39,254 nt of DNA. Source: a virus. The DNA lies in IMG/VR virus record IMGVR_UViG_3300036851_000441, positions 1 to 39,254 of that record, one strand, 5' to 3'. Under the pieces are notes generated by a model, which did no database searches, was not told the origin of the DNA, and saw only the letters and a program-made list of their open reading frames with translations. The position numbers and the translations under genes were made by a program. Shown in pieces: positions 1-8,523 of this stretch. Within the stretch, counting starts at the first letter, position 1, and each line of letters begins with the position of its first letter.

Positions 1-48
1 GCGACGCGACGGGCACACGTAATAAAGCACCGGCACGGTTGCCGTCAT
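1..48 (-). CDS. M23 endolysin, N-terminal fragment (duplicate of the window end)
   Basis: These are the first 16 codons of the endolysin whose complete copy ends at 39175. The ATG lies at 46-48 with an AGGAGG Shine-Dalgarno just upstream at about 54-59. The fragment is cut only because the circular genome was opened here and is not a separate gene. On the circle it follows the CAP-domain gene after a 9-base gap. Confidence 0.9.
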   Translation of the reverse strand, partial: MTATVPVLYYVCPSRR

Positions 49-127
49 GGCTGCCTCCTAAGACGGAACAAGTCTGTAGCTGCACCCGACGCGCAACAGC
101 GGCGAGCACTTGGGCGCGGGCGAGGGA
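1..127. repeat. Terminal direct repeat, left copy
   Basis: These 127 bases are identical to the last 127 bases of the window. A gene (the M23 endolysin) and an operon run through the junction, so the repeat is best read as the overlap of a circular assembly rather than a biological terminal repeat. A length of exactly 127 equals a common largest assembler k-mer, which supports the artefact reading. The unique genome is then 39,127 bp. Confidence 0.93.
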
Positions 128-636
128 GCTTTCGCGTGCTGGTCATCGAAGAGCTCGGTGACGTAGGCGACCTCGTCGCGGATCACGACCGCCACCGCGA
201 ACCGGTACCAGCCGGGATCCAGAATGATCGAGCGATGGCTCGGGCTCGCCATGAAACTGGCGTGTAACTGCTCGGGCCATCGGGTCGCGCTCGTGCCGAT
301 CTGCCCGACGTTCTCCCCGATCGAGGATCCCGGTGGCCCGCTGTCGGCCAGGGCCTCGTCGCTGGAATGAAAGATCTTGCCGGCGTCCGCCATCGCGATG
401 GTGTGCGCCGTCGCTCGGTCGAACAAGTCCGCGGAAACGACGAGACGCCGCAAGCCGCGCTCACTACGTTCGCCGGCGATGAACCGCTCGAACGTCTGCG
501 CCGCCGCAACGTCAAGACGTGACCGGGAAGCGGCGATCGTGGATCCGCGGGGCTCGGGCGCCCTCGTTGTTGCAAGCGTCGCGGCAACGAGGGCCGCGAT
601 CGCAAAGCCGGTGACGACGCGGCGGCCAAGCTTCAT
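58..636 (-). CDS. CAP/SCP-domain secreted protein (YkwD/PR-1-like)
   Basis: 192 aa from an ATG that overlaps the previous stop as ATGA. Residues 8-23 form a hydrophobic N-terminal segment (signal peptide or anchor). The rest matches the CAP superfamily: H90 in an FHSS stretch, E108 in a GENVG box and H134 in SPSHRSIIL are the usual cavity His/Glu/His set. Two cysteines sit near the C-terminus. Bacterial CAP proteins are secreted or wall-associated, and their activity is poorly defined. Its place between the collagen-like protein and the endolysin suggests a role at the host envelope during lysis or particle release, which is inference. An upstream in-frame start at 663 would overlap the preceding gene by 31 bases and is less likely. 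Confidence 0.85.
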   Translation of the reverse strand: MKLGRRVVTGFAIAALVAATLATTRAPEPRGSTIAASRSRLDVAAAQTFERFIAGERSERGLRRLVVSADLFDRATAHTIAMADAGKIFHSSDEALADSGPPGSSIGENVGQIGTSATRWPEQLHASFMASPSHRSIILDPGWYRFAVAVVIRDEVAYVTELFDDQHAKAPSPAPKCSPLLRVGCSYRLVPS

Positions 637-1229
637 GGGCAAAATGGGTCGGGCAAGGTGCATGGCGTCGGGCTCGGCGATGGTGCCGGGGAGCCGGCCG
701 GCCCCGGTGGCCCGGTTGGCCCGGGTTCTCCTTGCGGGCCTTGCGGCCCGGTTGGCCCGGGTTCTCCTTGCGGGCCCGGTTGCCCGTCCCGACCGTCTCT
801 GCCGTCCCGACCTTTGGTGCCCGGCGACCCGGCGGGTCCTTGCGGCCCGGCGACGGTCAGATCGGCGCTGGTTGCAGCTTCGAGTTCCGTCAGGCGCTTG
901 AGCACTTGGGCCACGGCGTTCGGGTCCCCGATCACGGCGGCCAGCTGCCCGAACAGCACTTGCCGCTCGGACTCGAGCGCGGCGATACGAGCCAGCGCCT
1001 GCGTCTTCGCTTTGTTGGCTTTGACGAGCGCCGCTCGGTCCAGCACCACGAGAAATGCGAATAAAGCTGCCAGTACCGAGACCAGCGCGAGAGCGAGCGT
1101 TACCCGGCTGATTTGACGTTCGTGCGTCGCAAGATGAGCGATCGCCTCGACCTTTGACCCGACGTCAGGCTCGTCGAGCGCTTCCAGCGCGTCGACGTCG
1201 GGCCGCGCTCTTCGCCTTCTTTTGCGCAC
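633..1229 (-). CDS. Membrane-anchored collagen-like protein
   Basis: 198 aa, GTG start preceded by GGAGG. A basic N-terminus is followed by one transmembrane segment (about residues 43-63), a heptad-like coiled coil (about 66-120) and then eighteen uninterrupted Gly-X-Y triplets (residues 128-181), rich in GPQ, GEP, GRD and GPT. The tail is Pro/Ser-rich with two cysteines (residues 191 and 197). Gly-X-Y stretches in phages normally form trimeric collagen-like stalks in tail fibres, with a neighbouring coiled coil as trimerisation seed. The transmembrane segment is unusual for a virion fibre and could mean insertion in the host membrane or burial in the tail tip. It overlaps the preceding gene by 65 bases and the CAP gene by 4. 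A structural or accessory role is inferred from position. Confidence 0.8.
   Translation of the reverse strand: MRKRRRRARPDVDALEALDEPDVGSKVEAIAHLATHERQISRVTLALALVSVLAALFAFLVVLDRAALVKANKAKTQALARIAALESERQVLFGQLAAVIGDPNAVAQVLKRLTELEAATSADLTVAGPQGPAGSPGTKGRDGRDGRDGQPGPQGEPGPTGPQGPQGEPGPTGPPGPAGSPAPSPSPTPCTLPDPFCP
709..776 (-). repeat. Tandem direct repeat in the collagen-like gene
   Basis: A 32-base stretch (709-740) recurs exactly at 745-776, a 36-base period equal to four Gly-X-Y triplets. It encodes the [12 protein letters not shown] type triplets of the collagen stalk. Such repeats change copy number readily, so stalk length may vary between relatives. Confidence 0.85.
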
Positions 1230-1545
1230 TGAGAGCCTCCTTCGCGGTTTCCAGGAGATCCGCGACTATCTGCCCCCGCAGTCCTGCCACTTGTTCCTCG
1301 AGCGCTTTCACCTGCGTTTGCAGCGCGTCCACCTTGAGCTCCCACCGCGCTCGCTCCTCGAGCAGCGCCTCCTTTGCGACCGCGCGCGCGTCCAGCAACG
1401 TCTTGACTGTTTCCTGCGAGGCCTCAAGCGCCGAGCGGATCCCCTTGACGACGAAAATGCTGGCCGCGCCGGCGAGGGTGACTGCGACCGCAAAAATCGA
1501 CCCCACGACGGGGAGCGTGATGGGGAACGCACCTGTGGTCCTCAT
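1165..1545 (-). CDS. Small single-pass membrane protein with coiled coil (possible holin-like)
   Basis: 126 aa. The ATG at 1545 lies 10 bases after the tail-protein stop; a longer reading from 1689 would run through that gene and is rejected. Residues about 8-32 are a strong hydrophobic segment. Residues 36-105 are an Ala/Glu/Leu/Lys coiled coil, and the C-terminus is very basic (RRRR). One membrane span plus a long coiled coil and a basic tail is seen in some phage holins and in membrane-attached tail accessory proteins. It sits between the last tail gene and the collagen-like, CAP and endolysin genes, so a holin-like role is possible. The 83-aa protein at 38256 is the better holin candidate. 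Confidence 0.7.
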   Translation of the reverse strand: MRTTGAFPITLPVVGSIFAVAVTLAGAASIFVVKGIRSALEASQETVKTLLDARAVAKEALLEERARWELKVDALQTQVKALEEQVAGLRGQIVADLLETAKEALSAQKKAKSAARRRRAGSARRA

Positions 1546-1555
1546 GGCTCGGGCC

Positions 1556-3610
1556 TCACGAAAACCGAATGAAATCCCAAAACGTCTCGACGCCGCCGCC
1601 GGCCGATTCCTCGTTGCATCCGAGCCCGACGTAACCGATCGTGAACGGCACGCCGTAGCCGACCTGGACAGGACGCCACGCCCACCCATCGGGTGACCAA
1701 TAACAATCGATCCCGTTTGCCGCGGCGTTCACGATGACCTTGAAATACAGGGGCGTCAGCGGTGCACGGATGTCGACATTGACGTCGTTATTCCACGTGG
1801 CGAAGTTCGTCCGGTACTCGCGATGGACTCGATAAGCGTCTACGTAGACGGCTCCGACACCGACCATTGCCGAGCCCGCGCCAACCGCTCCGTTCTGGAT
1901 CAGCAGGATCTCGCCACCGCGGTGATAGTTGCTGCGGTGCGTCGTGCCAGCCAGCTTCGCGACCACTGTGAACGGCGTCGCTGGGATCGCCTGGTACTTG
2001 CCGACGATCGTCGAACCGACGCCCGCCGCCTTGAGATAGGCGTGATCCTCGCGAGTCGTGTCGATGTCCCACGCTGTCGGCGCCGTTGGCGTGCTGGTCC
2101 ACACGACAGCGCTCGAGCCATCAAATTCGTCATCCTTTACGTGCGGTGCGACAGGCTTGACGTCGAACGATCCGGGTGGATAGCCGCTGCCCCCGGCGCC
2201 CGCGGCTTGGGCTCGAGGCGTCCAAAGCGACGACGCATCCTCGAACCCGAGAACGTCTTCGTCGACGACGCCGGACGTGTCGACATCCAGGAGATCGCTG
2301 AGCTCATCGAAGTGCGGCGACGTCGCCAGGTGCTGCGCGATCTTCGCGTCGATCGTAGAGACCGTCGTAGAGCTCACAGGATCGCTCGAGAGGTTCGCGG
2401 CGTCACCGCCGAGCGTTCCGTCGCCGATTCGCTTCAGCCAGCGCTGGAAGCGCTCCTCGAGCTCCTTAATGAGCGTGTTGAGCTCGGGGATGAAGATCGG
2501 GTTGCCGACCTCGTCTTCGGACACCGTGAGCGCGCGCACGCGGTACTTGGTGAGCGCCCCATCGGGGCCCGGCGAAAGCACATAGTCACCGAGATCGAAG
2601 TCGACGTAGGGCCGGTGCGCGTCGAAGTCGGAGATCGTGATCGCGATCGCGTCTTGCGGAAGCGCGTGCGAGCGAAACGTCGCGTCGGCCGTTCGAGTGA
2701 TCTGATCCAGATCCTGCGCGTTCGTCGCGGCCAGAAAGGCCTCGCGCCGGCTGTAGCGTCCGATGCTCGTCGCGTGGCTACGTTCCTGAAATCCGGTGGG
2801 TGCTTGGATCAACAGTGTGTTCTTGATGAGTCCTTCACTCTCGATCTCGAGACCCCGAATGTTTTTCGCGGGCTCGAGGATGACCGGCGCGATGTCGGCC
2901 GTCTGCAGCGTGCGATCGACTCCGAGTGTCTCGTAAATCTCCAGAGCGAAGACCGGTGACATTCGAACGTCGACTGCGAGCTCAGCCAGCTGTCGCGTGA
3001 GGGCGAGAAGATCACTGCCGACACCGTAGGCGTTGGAGATCGGGACCGAGAGCGGAACGCTGTTCGTGTCCGCGTCGTCGGTGAAGTCCGTCGTGACAGC
3101 CGGGAGAGCACCGCGCGCCTTCGCCTCGCCCACGAGCGTCCGCAAGATGAAGCCTGCGTGCTCGTCGGTGAAGGCGCGCTCCGTGCCCGCTCCGGTGACG
3201 CCGCCGGCCGGATAGATGAGCGCGTGCTCGAGAACGGAAAGGTTGCCGCGGCCTTCGACGTGCAGTAGGCGGCCGCCATCCTCGGCGTCGTTGACCTTCG
3301 TCGCCTTCTTACGTTCGATGACCCAGGTGAAGCGGTGCACGCCGTCGAGGTAGCAGCGGACGAGATTGCCGTAGTCCAGAAGTTCGGGATTGGCCACGAG
3401 CTTCGGGTCGAGCTCGGAGATGTCGAACGAGCCACTGCCGGTATCGCCAAGCGGCTCCTGCCACTGACGATTGCGAGCACGCGGCAGGATGTCGATCAGC
3501 GTCTCGGGGTTTTGACCATCGTGGATCCGCAGTTCGATCCCCGTGCGCGTAACAGGCTGCGAACTGAGAACGGTGAACTGGACCGCATTGGATGTGCGCA
3601 GCAGCACCAT
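1556..3610 (-). CDS. Minor tail protein, ReqiPepy6 gp37-like, with lectin-like C-terminus
   Basis: 684 aa. The N-terminal two-thirds resembles siphovirus gp37-like tail proteins, which form the baseplate hub: early beta-rich region with GNLVRCYLDG and FTWVIERK, then LHVEGRGNLSVLEH, SEDEVGNP and a helix ending LEERFQRW near residue 390. The last ~210 residues look like a concanavalin-A-like jelly roll (DEFDG start, beta-rich FTVVAKLAG, the aromatic run CYWSPDGWAW and an FIRFS end), as in DUF1349-type lectin/glucanase domains. A carbohydrate-binding tip on a tail hub suggests host-surface recognition. It lies downstream of the tape measure and distal-tail genes, the usual place for the host-interaction module. 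The receptor cannot be told from sequence. Confidence 0.8.
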   Translation of the reverse strand: MVLLRTSNAVQFTVLSSQPVTRTGIELRIHDGQNPETLIDILPRARNRQWQEPLGDTGSGSFDISELDPKLVANPELLDYGNLVRCYLDGVHRFTWVIERKKATKVNDAEDGGRLLHVEGRGNLSVLEHALIYPAGGVTGAGTERAFTDEHAGFILRTLVGEAKARGALPAVTTDFTDDADTNSVPLSVPISNAYGVGSDLLALTRQLAELAVDVRMSPVFALEIYETLGVDRTLQTADIAPVILEPAKNIRGLEIESEGLIKNTLLIQAPTGFQERSHATSIGRYSRREAFLAATNAQDLDQITRTADATFRSHALPQDAIAITISDFDAHRPYVDFDLGDYVLSPGPDGALTKYRVRALTVSEDEVGNPIFIPELNTLIKELEERFQRWLKRIGDGTLGGDAANLSSDPVSSTTVSTIDAKIAQHLATSPHFDELSDLLDVDTSGVVDEDVLGFEDASSLWTPRAQAAGAGGSGYPPGSFDVKPVAPHVKDDEFDGSSAVVWTSTPTAPTAWDIDTTREDHAYLKAAGVGSTIVGKYQAIPATPFTVVAKLAGTTHRSNYHRGGEILLIQNGAVGAGSAMVGVGAVYVDAYRVHREYRTNFATWNNDVNVDIRAPLTPLYFKVIVNAAANGIDCYWSPDGWAWRPVQVGYGVPFTIGYVGLGCNEESAGGGVETFWDFIRFS

Positions 3611-3612
3611 GA

Positions 3613-4140
3613 TTACGGTCCGTTCGTCGTGACCTTGACGACTCCACTTACGCCGCCGGCGGGCACCGTCCAGCGGATCTCTTGGTGCTCGGGCGTCGCC
3701 ACGTCATCGTCCGGGATGATCTGTCGATCGGGATCCGGATCGGGACGGCCGGCAAGCGCATCGACTCGGTGCCACTGCACGATCCCACCAGCGAGCGCGT
3801 TGAGAAGAATCTGGCCGGCGTACGTCGCCTGCGTCGCGCCGAAACCATGCCCGACGGCGCGTGATTCCCAACCCTCGCGACCGTAATTCGGCCGGAGGTA
3901 CCAGATGTGCGGCACGGGCGTGTTCGCTGAGACGTCGCCCCAGTAGCCGTACCCGTGCGCCTCACGCGCGTCGATCAGCGAGACGCCGACGTTCTCATAA
4001 ACGTAGCCGTACCCCTCGAGGCGATCACCCGATGCCGGACCGGCGCTCTCGTCGACGTACCCATAAGATTCGCGGGCATCGACGACAAGGACCCCGACGT
4101 TTTCGTCGACGTAGCCGTATGCCTCGCGTGCATCGGCCAT
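3613..4140 (-). CDS. Tail-region protein with four 18-residue repeats
   Basis: 175 aa. The ATG at 4140 overlaps the previous stop as TGATG. Residues 3-74 are four tandem 18-residue units, each with a DAREAYGYVDENVG-like core; tyrosines and the YGYV step are conserved and the fourth unit is degenerate. The remainder is Trp/Tyr-rich (HIWYLRPNYGREGWE) and ends in a beta-rich stretch. No known family is recognised. Its place between two tail proteins suggests a virion tail-tip or connector component. The Tyr-rich repeats may form a beta-solenoid or a fibre attachment. The longer reading from 4224 lies inside the neighbouring gene and is rejected. Confidence 0.75.
   Translation of the reverse strand: MADAREAYGYVDENVGVLVVDARESYGYVDESAGPASGDRLEGYGYVYENVGVSLIDAREAHGYGYWGDVSANTPVPHIWYLRPNYGREGWESRAVGHGFGATQATYAGQILLNALAGGIVQWHRVDALAGRPDPDPDRQIIPDDDVATPEHQEIRWTVPAGGVSGVVKVTTNGP
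3919..4134 (-). repeat. Four tandem 54-base repeats
   Basis: Four consecutive units with an exact 18-codon period encode DAREAYGYV, DARESYGYV, DRLEGYGYV and DAREAHGYG respectively. No indel breaks the period, so the repeat is constrained at protein level. Confidence 0.85.
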
Positions 4141-5096
4141 CACGTCCAGCTTCCGGCAGCGGCAACGATCAGAGCAGTCCACAGGCCGAACACCGCGTTC
4201 GCCGGCGTCGTGCGACGGACCCAAAGGTTCGCCGAAAGCGCACCGGGAGCGAGGTTGCCGATGTTGATGTTGGCAAAGAAATTCACGCCGTCGGTGGAGA
4301 ACAGATACTGACCCGGAACGCTCGGCGCGGTGTCGGTCAACGCCCCGATGCTGACGTTGACGTTGTTCGCCGTCAGCGCGGCCGCGGTGTTCTTCACGCG
4401 AAACTTGCGATCGGTGCTCGAGGACCGCGGCACATCGCCAAAGTCGAAGAACGCGCCGCCGGCTTCGAAGTCTCCGATCGGCTCCCCGAACGCGGCGCTG
4501 GAGGGGCGCCAGAGTTTGAGAAAGCTCGCTTGGCCGGCCGTGTAATTGCCGTAGACGTGAAGCGCTTTGAAGTTCAGCGGGTACGCACCGCCGGAAAACT
4601 CCCAGCGCAGCGCCTTGACGCCGGTAGCAGAGATGCTCTGGATGGCCGTGCGGTAGTTCGGTGACGTGACGCCGGACCGCGCCCAGTTGGCAATGATGGT
4701 GACCCAGGTTCCGTCGACGCCGTTGGTTGTGTCGGCCGATTTCTTCAAAGCGTCCAGGCTAAAGCCGTTATCGCCCGCCGCGAAATAGGCCGCGATGTCG
4801 CGCAGCTGCGGAAAGATCATGGCGAGCTTGCTGTTGGACGTCACGAACGCCGTGGCGTCACTCTCATCGTTCATGTTTGCTTTTTCGACGCCGGTCAGCT
4901 CCGTGATCACGCTGCCCGCGGTGATGTCGACGACGGCCGTTCCGTCACGGTGATACGCCATCCGGTGCTCGGGCACGTCGACGTAGTTACCGGCACCACC
5001 GGAGATTGCGAAGACCGACGAGCCGTCGGGAAAGACCCAACGATTGCCGACGAGGATCGGATCGGTGATCAAGCGAGGCGTCCAGAGCTCATGCAC
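4140..5096 (-). CDS. Tail protein carrying the scaffold-shared N-terminal motif
   Basis: 318 aa from a GTG at 5096; a GTG at 5120 would overlap the upstream gene by 32 bases. Residues 12-35 read DPILVG-NRWVF-PDGSS-VFAISGGA, matching 18 of 24 positions in the scaffold protein (17311-17382). The middle (about 80-205) resembles beta-rich host-binding or carbohydrate-module folds. The end has an FRVKNTAA...VSIGAL region that looks like an Ig-like or jelly-roll domain followed by a phrase (PGQYLFSTDGVNF) typical of tail proteins. It is probably a structural tail component. The repeated N-terminus may be a docking tag. No specific family is recognised. Confidence 0.75.
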   Translation of the reverse strand: MHELWTPRLITDPILVGNRWVFPDGSSVFAISGGAGNYVDVPEHRMAYHRDGTAVVDITAGSVITELTGVEKANMNDESDATAFVTSNSKLAMIFPQLRDIAAYFAAGDNGFSLDALKKSADTTNGVDGTWVTIIANWARSGVTSPNYRTAIQSISATGVKALRWEFSGGAYPLNFKALHVYGNYTAGQASFLKLWRPSSAAFGEPIGDFEAGGAFFDFGDVPRSSSTDRKFRVKNTAAALTANNVNVSIGALTDTAPSVPGQYLFSTDGVNFFANINIGNLAPGALSANLWVRRTTPANAVFGLWTALIVAAAGSWT

Positions 5097-5340
5097 GGCG
5101 GCCGCCTTTTCGTGAACCACGTTTCACGTTTCGTGGTTTGCGCTTCTGCTCGTCAACGCGCGCAGCCAGGTGCTCGTCCCACAGATCCTCGGGCCACCAG
5201 GTGCTCTCCTCGCGGTCCAAAAAGAAACGAGCCCCGTCTTCGGGGCACGTCCAATCGTTGGATTCGGCGACGTCGATACCTGGCGGCCAGCATTGGCCAG
5301 GCTCGTGCGTCGGATGCTCTGCCGCTTTCTTTTTGGCCAT
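5089..5340 (-). CDS. Small acidic/Trp-rich tail-region protein
   Basis: 83 aa starting ATG at 5340 (MAKKKAAEHP). It holds two cysteines in GQCWPPG and DWTCPEDGARFF, a run of tryptophans (STWWPEDLWDEHL), and a basic C-terminal tail (KRGSRKGGRR). It resembles small conserved proteins near siphophage tail genes, but no function is known. The 3' end overlaps the next gene by 8 bases. Cys and Trp patterning suggests a compact, perhaps metal-bound or disulphide-held fold. Coding is supported by position, spacing and the shape of the protein. Confidence 0.7.
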   Translation of the reverse strand: MAKKKAAEHPTHEPGQCWPPGIDVAESNDWTCPEDGARFFLDREESTWWPEDLWDEHLAARVDEQKRKPRNVKRGSRKGGRRA

Positions 5341-5348
5341 CGCGGACC

Positions 5349-6182
5349 TCACAGATACGGGGCGTAATGCGAAACGGTCGCTGAGACCGTGCCGCCGGTC
5401 GGAATGAAGCGGAGCGTGTTGTCGCCCGGCTCGAGCGGAAGCCATCGCTCGTGGCCGCCGTGATTGATGAGCCCGACGACCGATGCGCCGTCGCGCACGG
5501 CAGTCCATAGACCGGCGTCGATCACCGCGCCCGGCGCCGGCGCGCCGTTGAACTCCAGGAACGTGTCGCCGGTTGGATCCCACGTCCGGTTCTCGATGCG
5601 CAATGCGGTGCACGTTCCCGCGAGCTCGAGAAACACTTCGAATTGATCGGCCGTTCCGGGATGCTCGACGACGAGATCGGTCGCGGCTCCGGTCAGCGCG
5701 AGAACCGCTTCGGTGGCAACTTCATCGCGAAGTACTCCGCCGGGGATGACGACGTCGACCGTGCCTCGCGCGGAGCTCGGGCCGACCGGCGCCGGCGAGA
5801 ACGGTCCGAGCACTCGACCAGCGCCGGCCCGCACGGATCCATCCGGAAGATGGTGACGAAGCGTCCGCGTGCCGTTGCCCTTCTGCACGGGCTTCAGCAC
5901 TAAACGCTTCAAAAGATCCGTGTTGGCTTGAAAACCTGCACGCGCGTTGGCGTAACTCGCTCCGTCGGGATCCTCGCCGCCGTAGATGAAGATCGGCAGG
6001 ATCACGTGCTTCGTGCCGATGATGCGCCGGCGCGGTTGCATGCCTTCGTGATACGGCACGGCCTCGTCCTCGCCGCGATTCTCCGGCGTCTCGTACATCT
6101 GAGAGAGATCGGTGACCTCCCAGGCCGGCGTGGACAGCGGCGTTCCGTCGACCTCGAGATACTCCGACTGCGTGATGAGCAT
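5349..6182 (-). CDS. Distal tail protein-like (Dit/siphovirus tail component)
   Basis: 277 aa. The ATG at 6182 overlaps the tape-measure stop as TGATG; a TTG one codon earlier is less likely. The N-terminal half has the features of the Dit-like siphovirus tail component, with an early E-V-D-G-T-P-L step and a beta-rich KHVILPIFIYG followed by a helix (TDLLKRL). The C-terminal part (about 155-277) has a galectin or carbohydrate-module look: ALTGAATDLVVEH, FLEFNG and PGDNTLRF. Dit forms the ring linking the tail tube to the tip, and it is normally encoded just after the tape measure, as here. Confidence 0.8.
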   Translation of the reverse strand: MLITQSEYLEVDGTPLSTPAWEVTDLSQMYETPENRGEDEAVPYHEGMQPRRRIIGTKHVILPIFIYGGEDPDGASYANARAGFQANTDLLKRLVLKPVQKGNGTRTLRHHLPDGSVRAGAGRVLGPFSPAPVGPSSARGTVDVVIPGGVLRDEVATEAVLALTGAATDLVVEHPGTADQFEVFLELAGTCTALRIENRTWDPTGDTFLEFNGAPAPGAVIDAGLWTAVRDGASVVGLINHGGHERWLPLEPGDNTLRFIPTGGTVSATVSHYAPYL

Positions 6183-8092
6183 CAACGGTCCTTCATCAAG
6201 CGATTCCGGCGAAGCTCACGATGAATCGAGGCGCTCGCCGGCTCGGGAGCCGGGTTGTGCACGTCGATGTCGTAGACGTCGCCTCCGCGCGCGCCTGCAC
6301 CGGCAAGGGCGAGCACCGGTCCCCTGCGCGCTACGCGCGGCGTCAGATGCTCCAGGGAGGCCGTGCGCGCGAGCGCGGCAGTCCGGGAAGCCACCACCGG
6401 CAGCGAGCGCTCCACGCCGCTTGCAAACAGTGTCGCGAAACGCTGGCCCCATCCCTCGGGACCGCCGGCGAGCGAGAGCGGTCCAGCTTCCGCCGGCGAC
6501 GCCGTGCGCAGGTACCGCGCCGGGATGTTCGCCATGCCGTGCGCGGCCGCCTGGACGCGCGAGTAGCTGTTGTTGATTCCGGCGGCATATTGATTGCCGA
6601 CGGCCTTGCCCCAACCCATCGCCTTGTTGGACACGTCCTCGAGCGTCGCGAGCACGCCGTTCTTGAAGTTGGTGAACGCGCGATCGGCGCTGCGCAGCTT
6701 GCCGCCGATACCGGGGATCCATCCGAACGCGATCGCGGCCGCGTGCAGGATCCCGCCGGCGACCGAGAGCCAGATGTTCAGGATCAGGCGGAAGTAGCCG
6801 ACGATCACGCCGACGGCCGTGCCGATGATGCGCTGCAGAACGTGGAAGACGCCGCGCACGATGTCGCGGAACGTCTCGGACTTCTTCCACAGGACCACGA
6901 ACGCGACGCCGAGCGCGACGACCGCTCCGATGATGAGGAACACCGGATTCGCGCTGAGCGCGAAGAAGGCGAAGCGCACGAACAGGATCGCCTTTTGGAA
7001 GAACTGGAACAGCTGGATCGCCTTGCCGATGAGAATGAGCATCGGGCCGATCGCCGCGGCGAAGCCGATCACGACGAGAATGATGCGTTGTCCCACCGGT
7101 CCGATCTTTTGGAAGGCAGTAAACAGGCCGGAGAGAAAGCCGAGGAACTTCTGCGCGATCGGCAGCAGTTGCGTCCCGAGCGCGGCCGCGGTGTCCTTGA
7201 ATTGGGCCGCGACGATGCGCTGCTTGTTCGCCACCCCATCGCTCGTGCGCGCGAAGTCGCCTTGCGCGAGCTTCGTGTCTTTCATGATCAGCGAGTACGC
7301 GGCTTGGGCCTTCTGCGCCGCGGTGAGCTCGACCTTCTGGCCCTTGAGCGCTTTCTGAACCGCGCCGTTGGCGGCCGCCATCACGTTCTCGGCTTTGGCC
7401 GCCTCGAGCGAGTCCTTGCCGTGCTTCTTGACCGCGATCGCGTAATCCCGCGATGCCTCACTAGCCTTGATCTGCGTCGCGCGCAGCTTGACCATGTCGA
7501 CGTTGGATTTCGCGAGACCGAGCGACAGCGCCTCGGCTTCCAGGCGCGCCTGGTTGATGTTGACGCCGAACCGCCGGAGTGGCTCGGTCTCGCCCACCAA
7601 CCCGGAGCGCAGCGCGTCGAGTACTTCTTGTGGGTTCGCGTTGTTGAACGATGCGAGGTCGCCGGCCAGCCCCACGATCTTCGTGCTCATGTCCGCGGCC
7701 GGCTTCACCCCGATCTGCATCGCGCGGAACAAGTTGCCGAACGTGCCGGCTGCCTCGAGGGCCTCCTGACGACTGATGCCCATCGACGTCGCGGCCGTCT
7801 TGGACCAGTTCTGGATTACCGGCGCCGACTTGTCGAAGACGACGTTGACTTTCGAGATCGATTCGTTGAGGTCGCTGCCGGCGTTGAGAAAGACGGCGCC
7901 GAGCCCGATGAGCGGCGTCGTGACGGCGAGCGAGAATTTCTTGCCGACGCTGGTGAACTTTTTCGAGACCGCTTCGAGGTGCCGGCCGCTGACGCGCTCG
8001 GTCGCGCCTTTGACGGAGTCGCCGAGGTTTTTCTCGAAGCCTTCGAGGTTCGGTCGGACGTCGAAGAAGACAGTTCCGGCTTTGAGGGCCAT
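6182..8092 (-). CDS. Tape measure protein
   Basis: 636 aa, ATG preceded by AGGAG. The opening (FFDVRPNLEGFEKNLG) and the region SISKVNVVFDKSA...SMGISRQEAL...LAGDLASF match TP901-1-type phage tail tape measures. Residues about 335-420 hold several hydrophobic spans (IILVVIGFAAAIGPMLILIG, FLIIGAVVALGVAFVVLW), as usual for the central part that enters the membrane. The remainder is helical and Ala-rich. The family sets tail length and is injected with DNA. At 636 residues the alpha-helical rule of about 1.5 Å per residue gives a tail near 95 nm. It overlaps the frameshifted tail-chaperone reading on its 5' side. Confidence 0.95.
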   Translation of the reverse strand: MALKAGTVFFDVRPNLEGFEKNLGDSVKGATERVSGRHLEAVSKKFTSVGKKFSLAVTTPLIGLGAVFLNAGSDLNESISKVNVVFDKSAPVIQNWSKTAATSMGISRQEALEAAGTFGNLFRAMQIGVKPAADMSTKIVGLAGDLASFNNANPQEVLDALRSGLVGETEPLRRFGVNINQARLEAEALSLGLAKSNVDMVKLRATQIKASEASRDYAIAVKKHGKDSLEAAKAENVMAAANGAVQKALKGQKVELTAAQKAQAAYSLIMKDTKLAQGDFARTSDGVANKQRIVAAQFKDTAAALGTQLLPIAQKFLGFLSGLFTAFQKIGPVGQRIILVVIGFAAAIGPMLILIGKAIQLFQFFQKAILFVRFAFFALSANPVFLIIGAVVALGVAFVVLWKKSETFRDIVRGVFHVLQRIIGTAVGVIVGYFRLILNIWLSVAGGILHAAAIAFGWIPGIGGKLRSADRAFTNFKNGVLATLEDVSNKAMGWGKAVGNQYAAGINNSYSRVQAAAHGMANIPARYLRTASPAEAGPLSLAGGPEGWGQRFATLFASGVERSLPVVASRTAALARTASLEHLTPRVARRGPVLALAGAGARGGDVYDIDVHNPAPEPASASIHRELRRNRLMKDR

Positions 8093-8523
8093 GGCTTCTC
8101 CTTGGGCACGTAAAAGACATTGGGGCCCTTGCCGAAAAACCGGACGAGATCTTCCTTGCTCGACATCGCCGGCTCTGATTCCGCCGGAATCTCTTCACCG
8201 GGCCGGGGGATGTGGTAGGGCTCCCAGACCGGCGGCGAGTCCTCGCCTGCGTTGGCCATGTAGAACAGCCGGTTCGAGAAATCGAGAACCTCGACCAGCT
8301 GCGCGAGGAGCTCTTCGACCGGTCCCCATTCGGCGAGTTCCGGTTGGGTCTCCGCAACGAACGCCGACTGGCGCGGCAGCCGCTCGATTAAGGCTCGGAG
8401 TCGGCGGGGCGGCTCGGGTTCTTCGCCCCAGAGCGCTTGCCGGAGGTCGAGCCAGTAGAACCGTTGGAAGTCCGCCTCGAGCGCCTCGAAGTGTTCGGCG
8501 ATGGATTGCTCGAGGCCGAGGGT
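7816..8523 (-). CDS. Tail assembly chaperone, -1 frameshift extension (GT-like)
   Basis: This open frame has no strong start of its own upstream of 8259, but it is entered by a -1 slip at 8523-8529. The fused product would be about 339 aa. The first part is clearly coding (SIAEHFEALEADFQRFYWL, LVEVLDFSNRLFYMANAGE). The expected end would be near the tape-measure start at 8092, as in most siphophages. Instead no stop occurs until 7816, so the last ~90 codons (very Ser/Arg-rich) overlap the tape-measure gene in another frame. This is unusual: the tail may be real, or a stop may be lost to a sequence error. Confidence 0.7.
   Translation of the reverse strand, partial: TLGLEQSIAEHFEALEADFQRFYWLDLRQALWGEEPEPPRRLRALIERLPRQSAFVAETQPELAEWGPVEELLAQLVEVLDFSNRLFYMANAGEDSPPVWEPYHIPRPGEEIPAESEPAMSSKEDLVRFFGKGPNVFYVPKEKPWPSKPELSSSTSDRTSKASRKTSATPSKARPSASAAGTSKRSRKSSPASARNSRSPSRRRSSGSAPSFSTPAATSTNRSRKSTSSSTSRRR

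Noticed and set aside
6221-8113. 630-codon plus-strand open frame
   Set aside because: Antisense to the tape measure; no ribosome site or domain, so a shadow frame.
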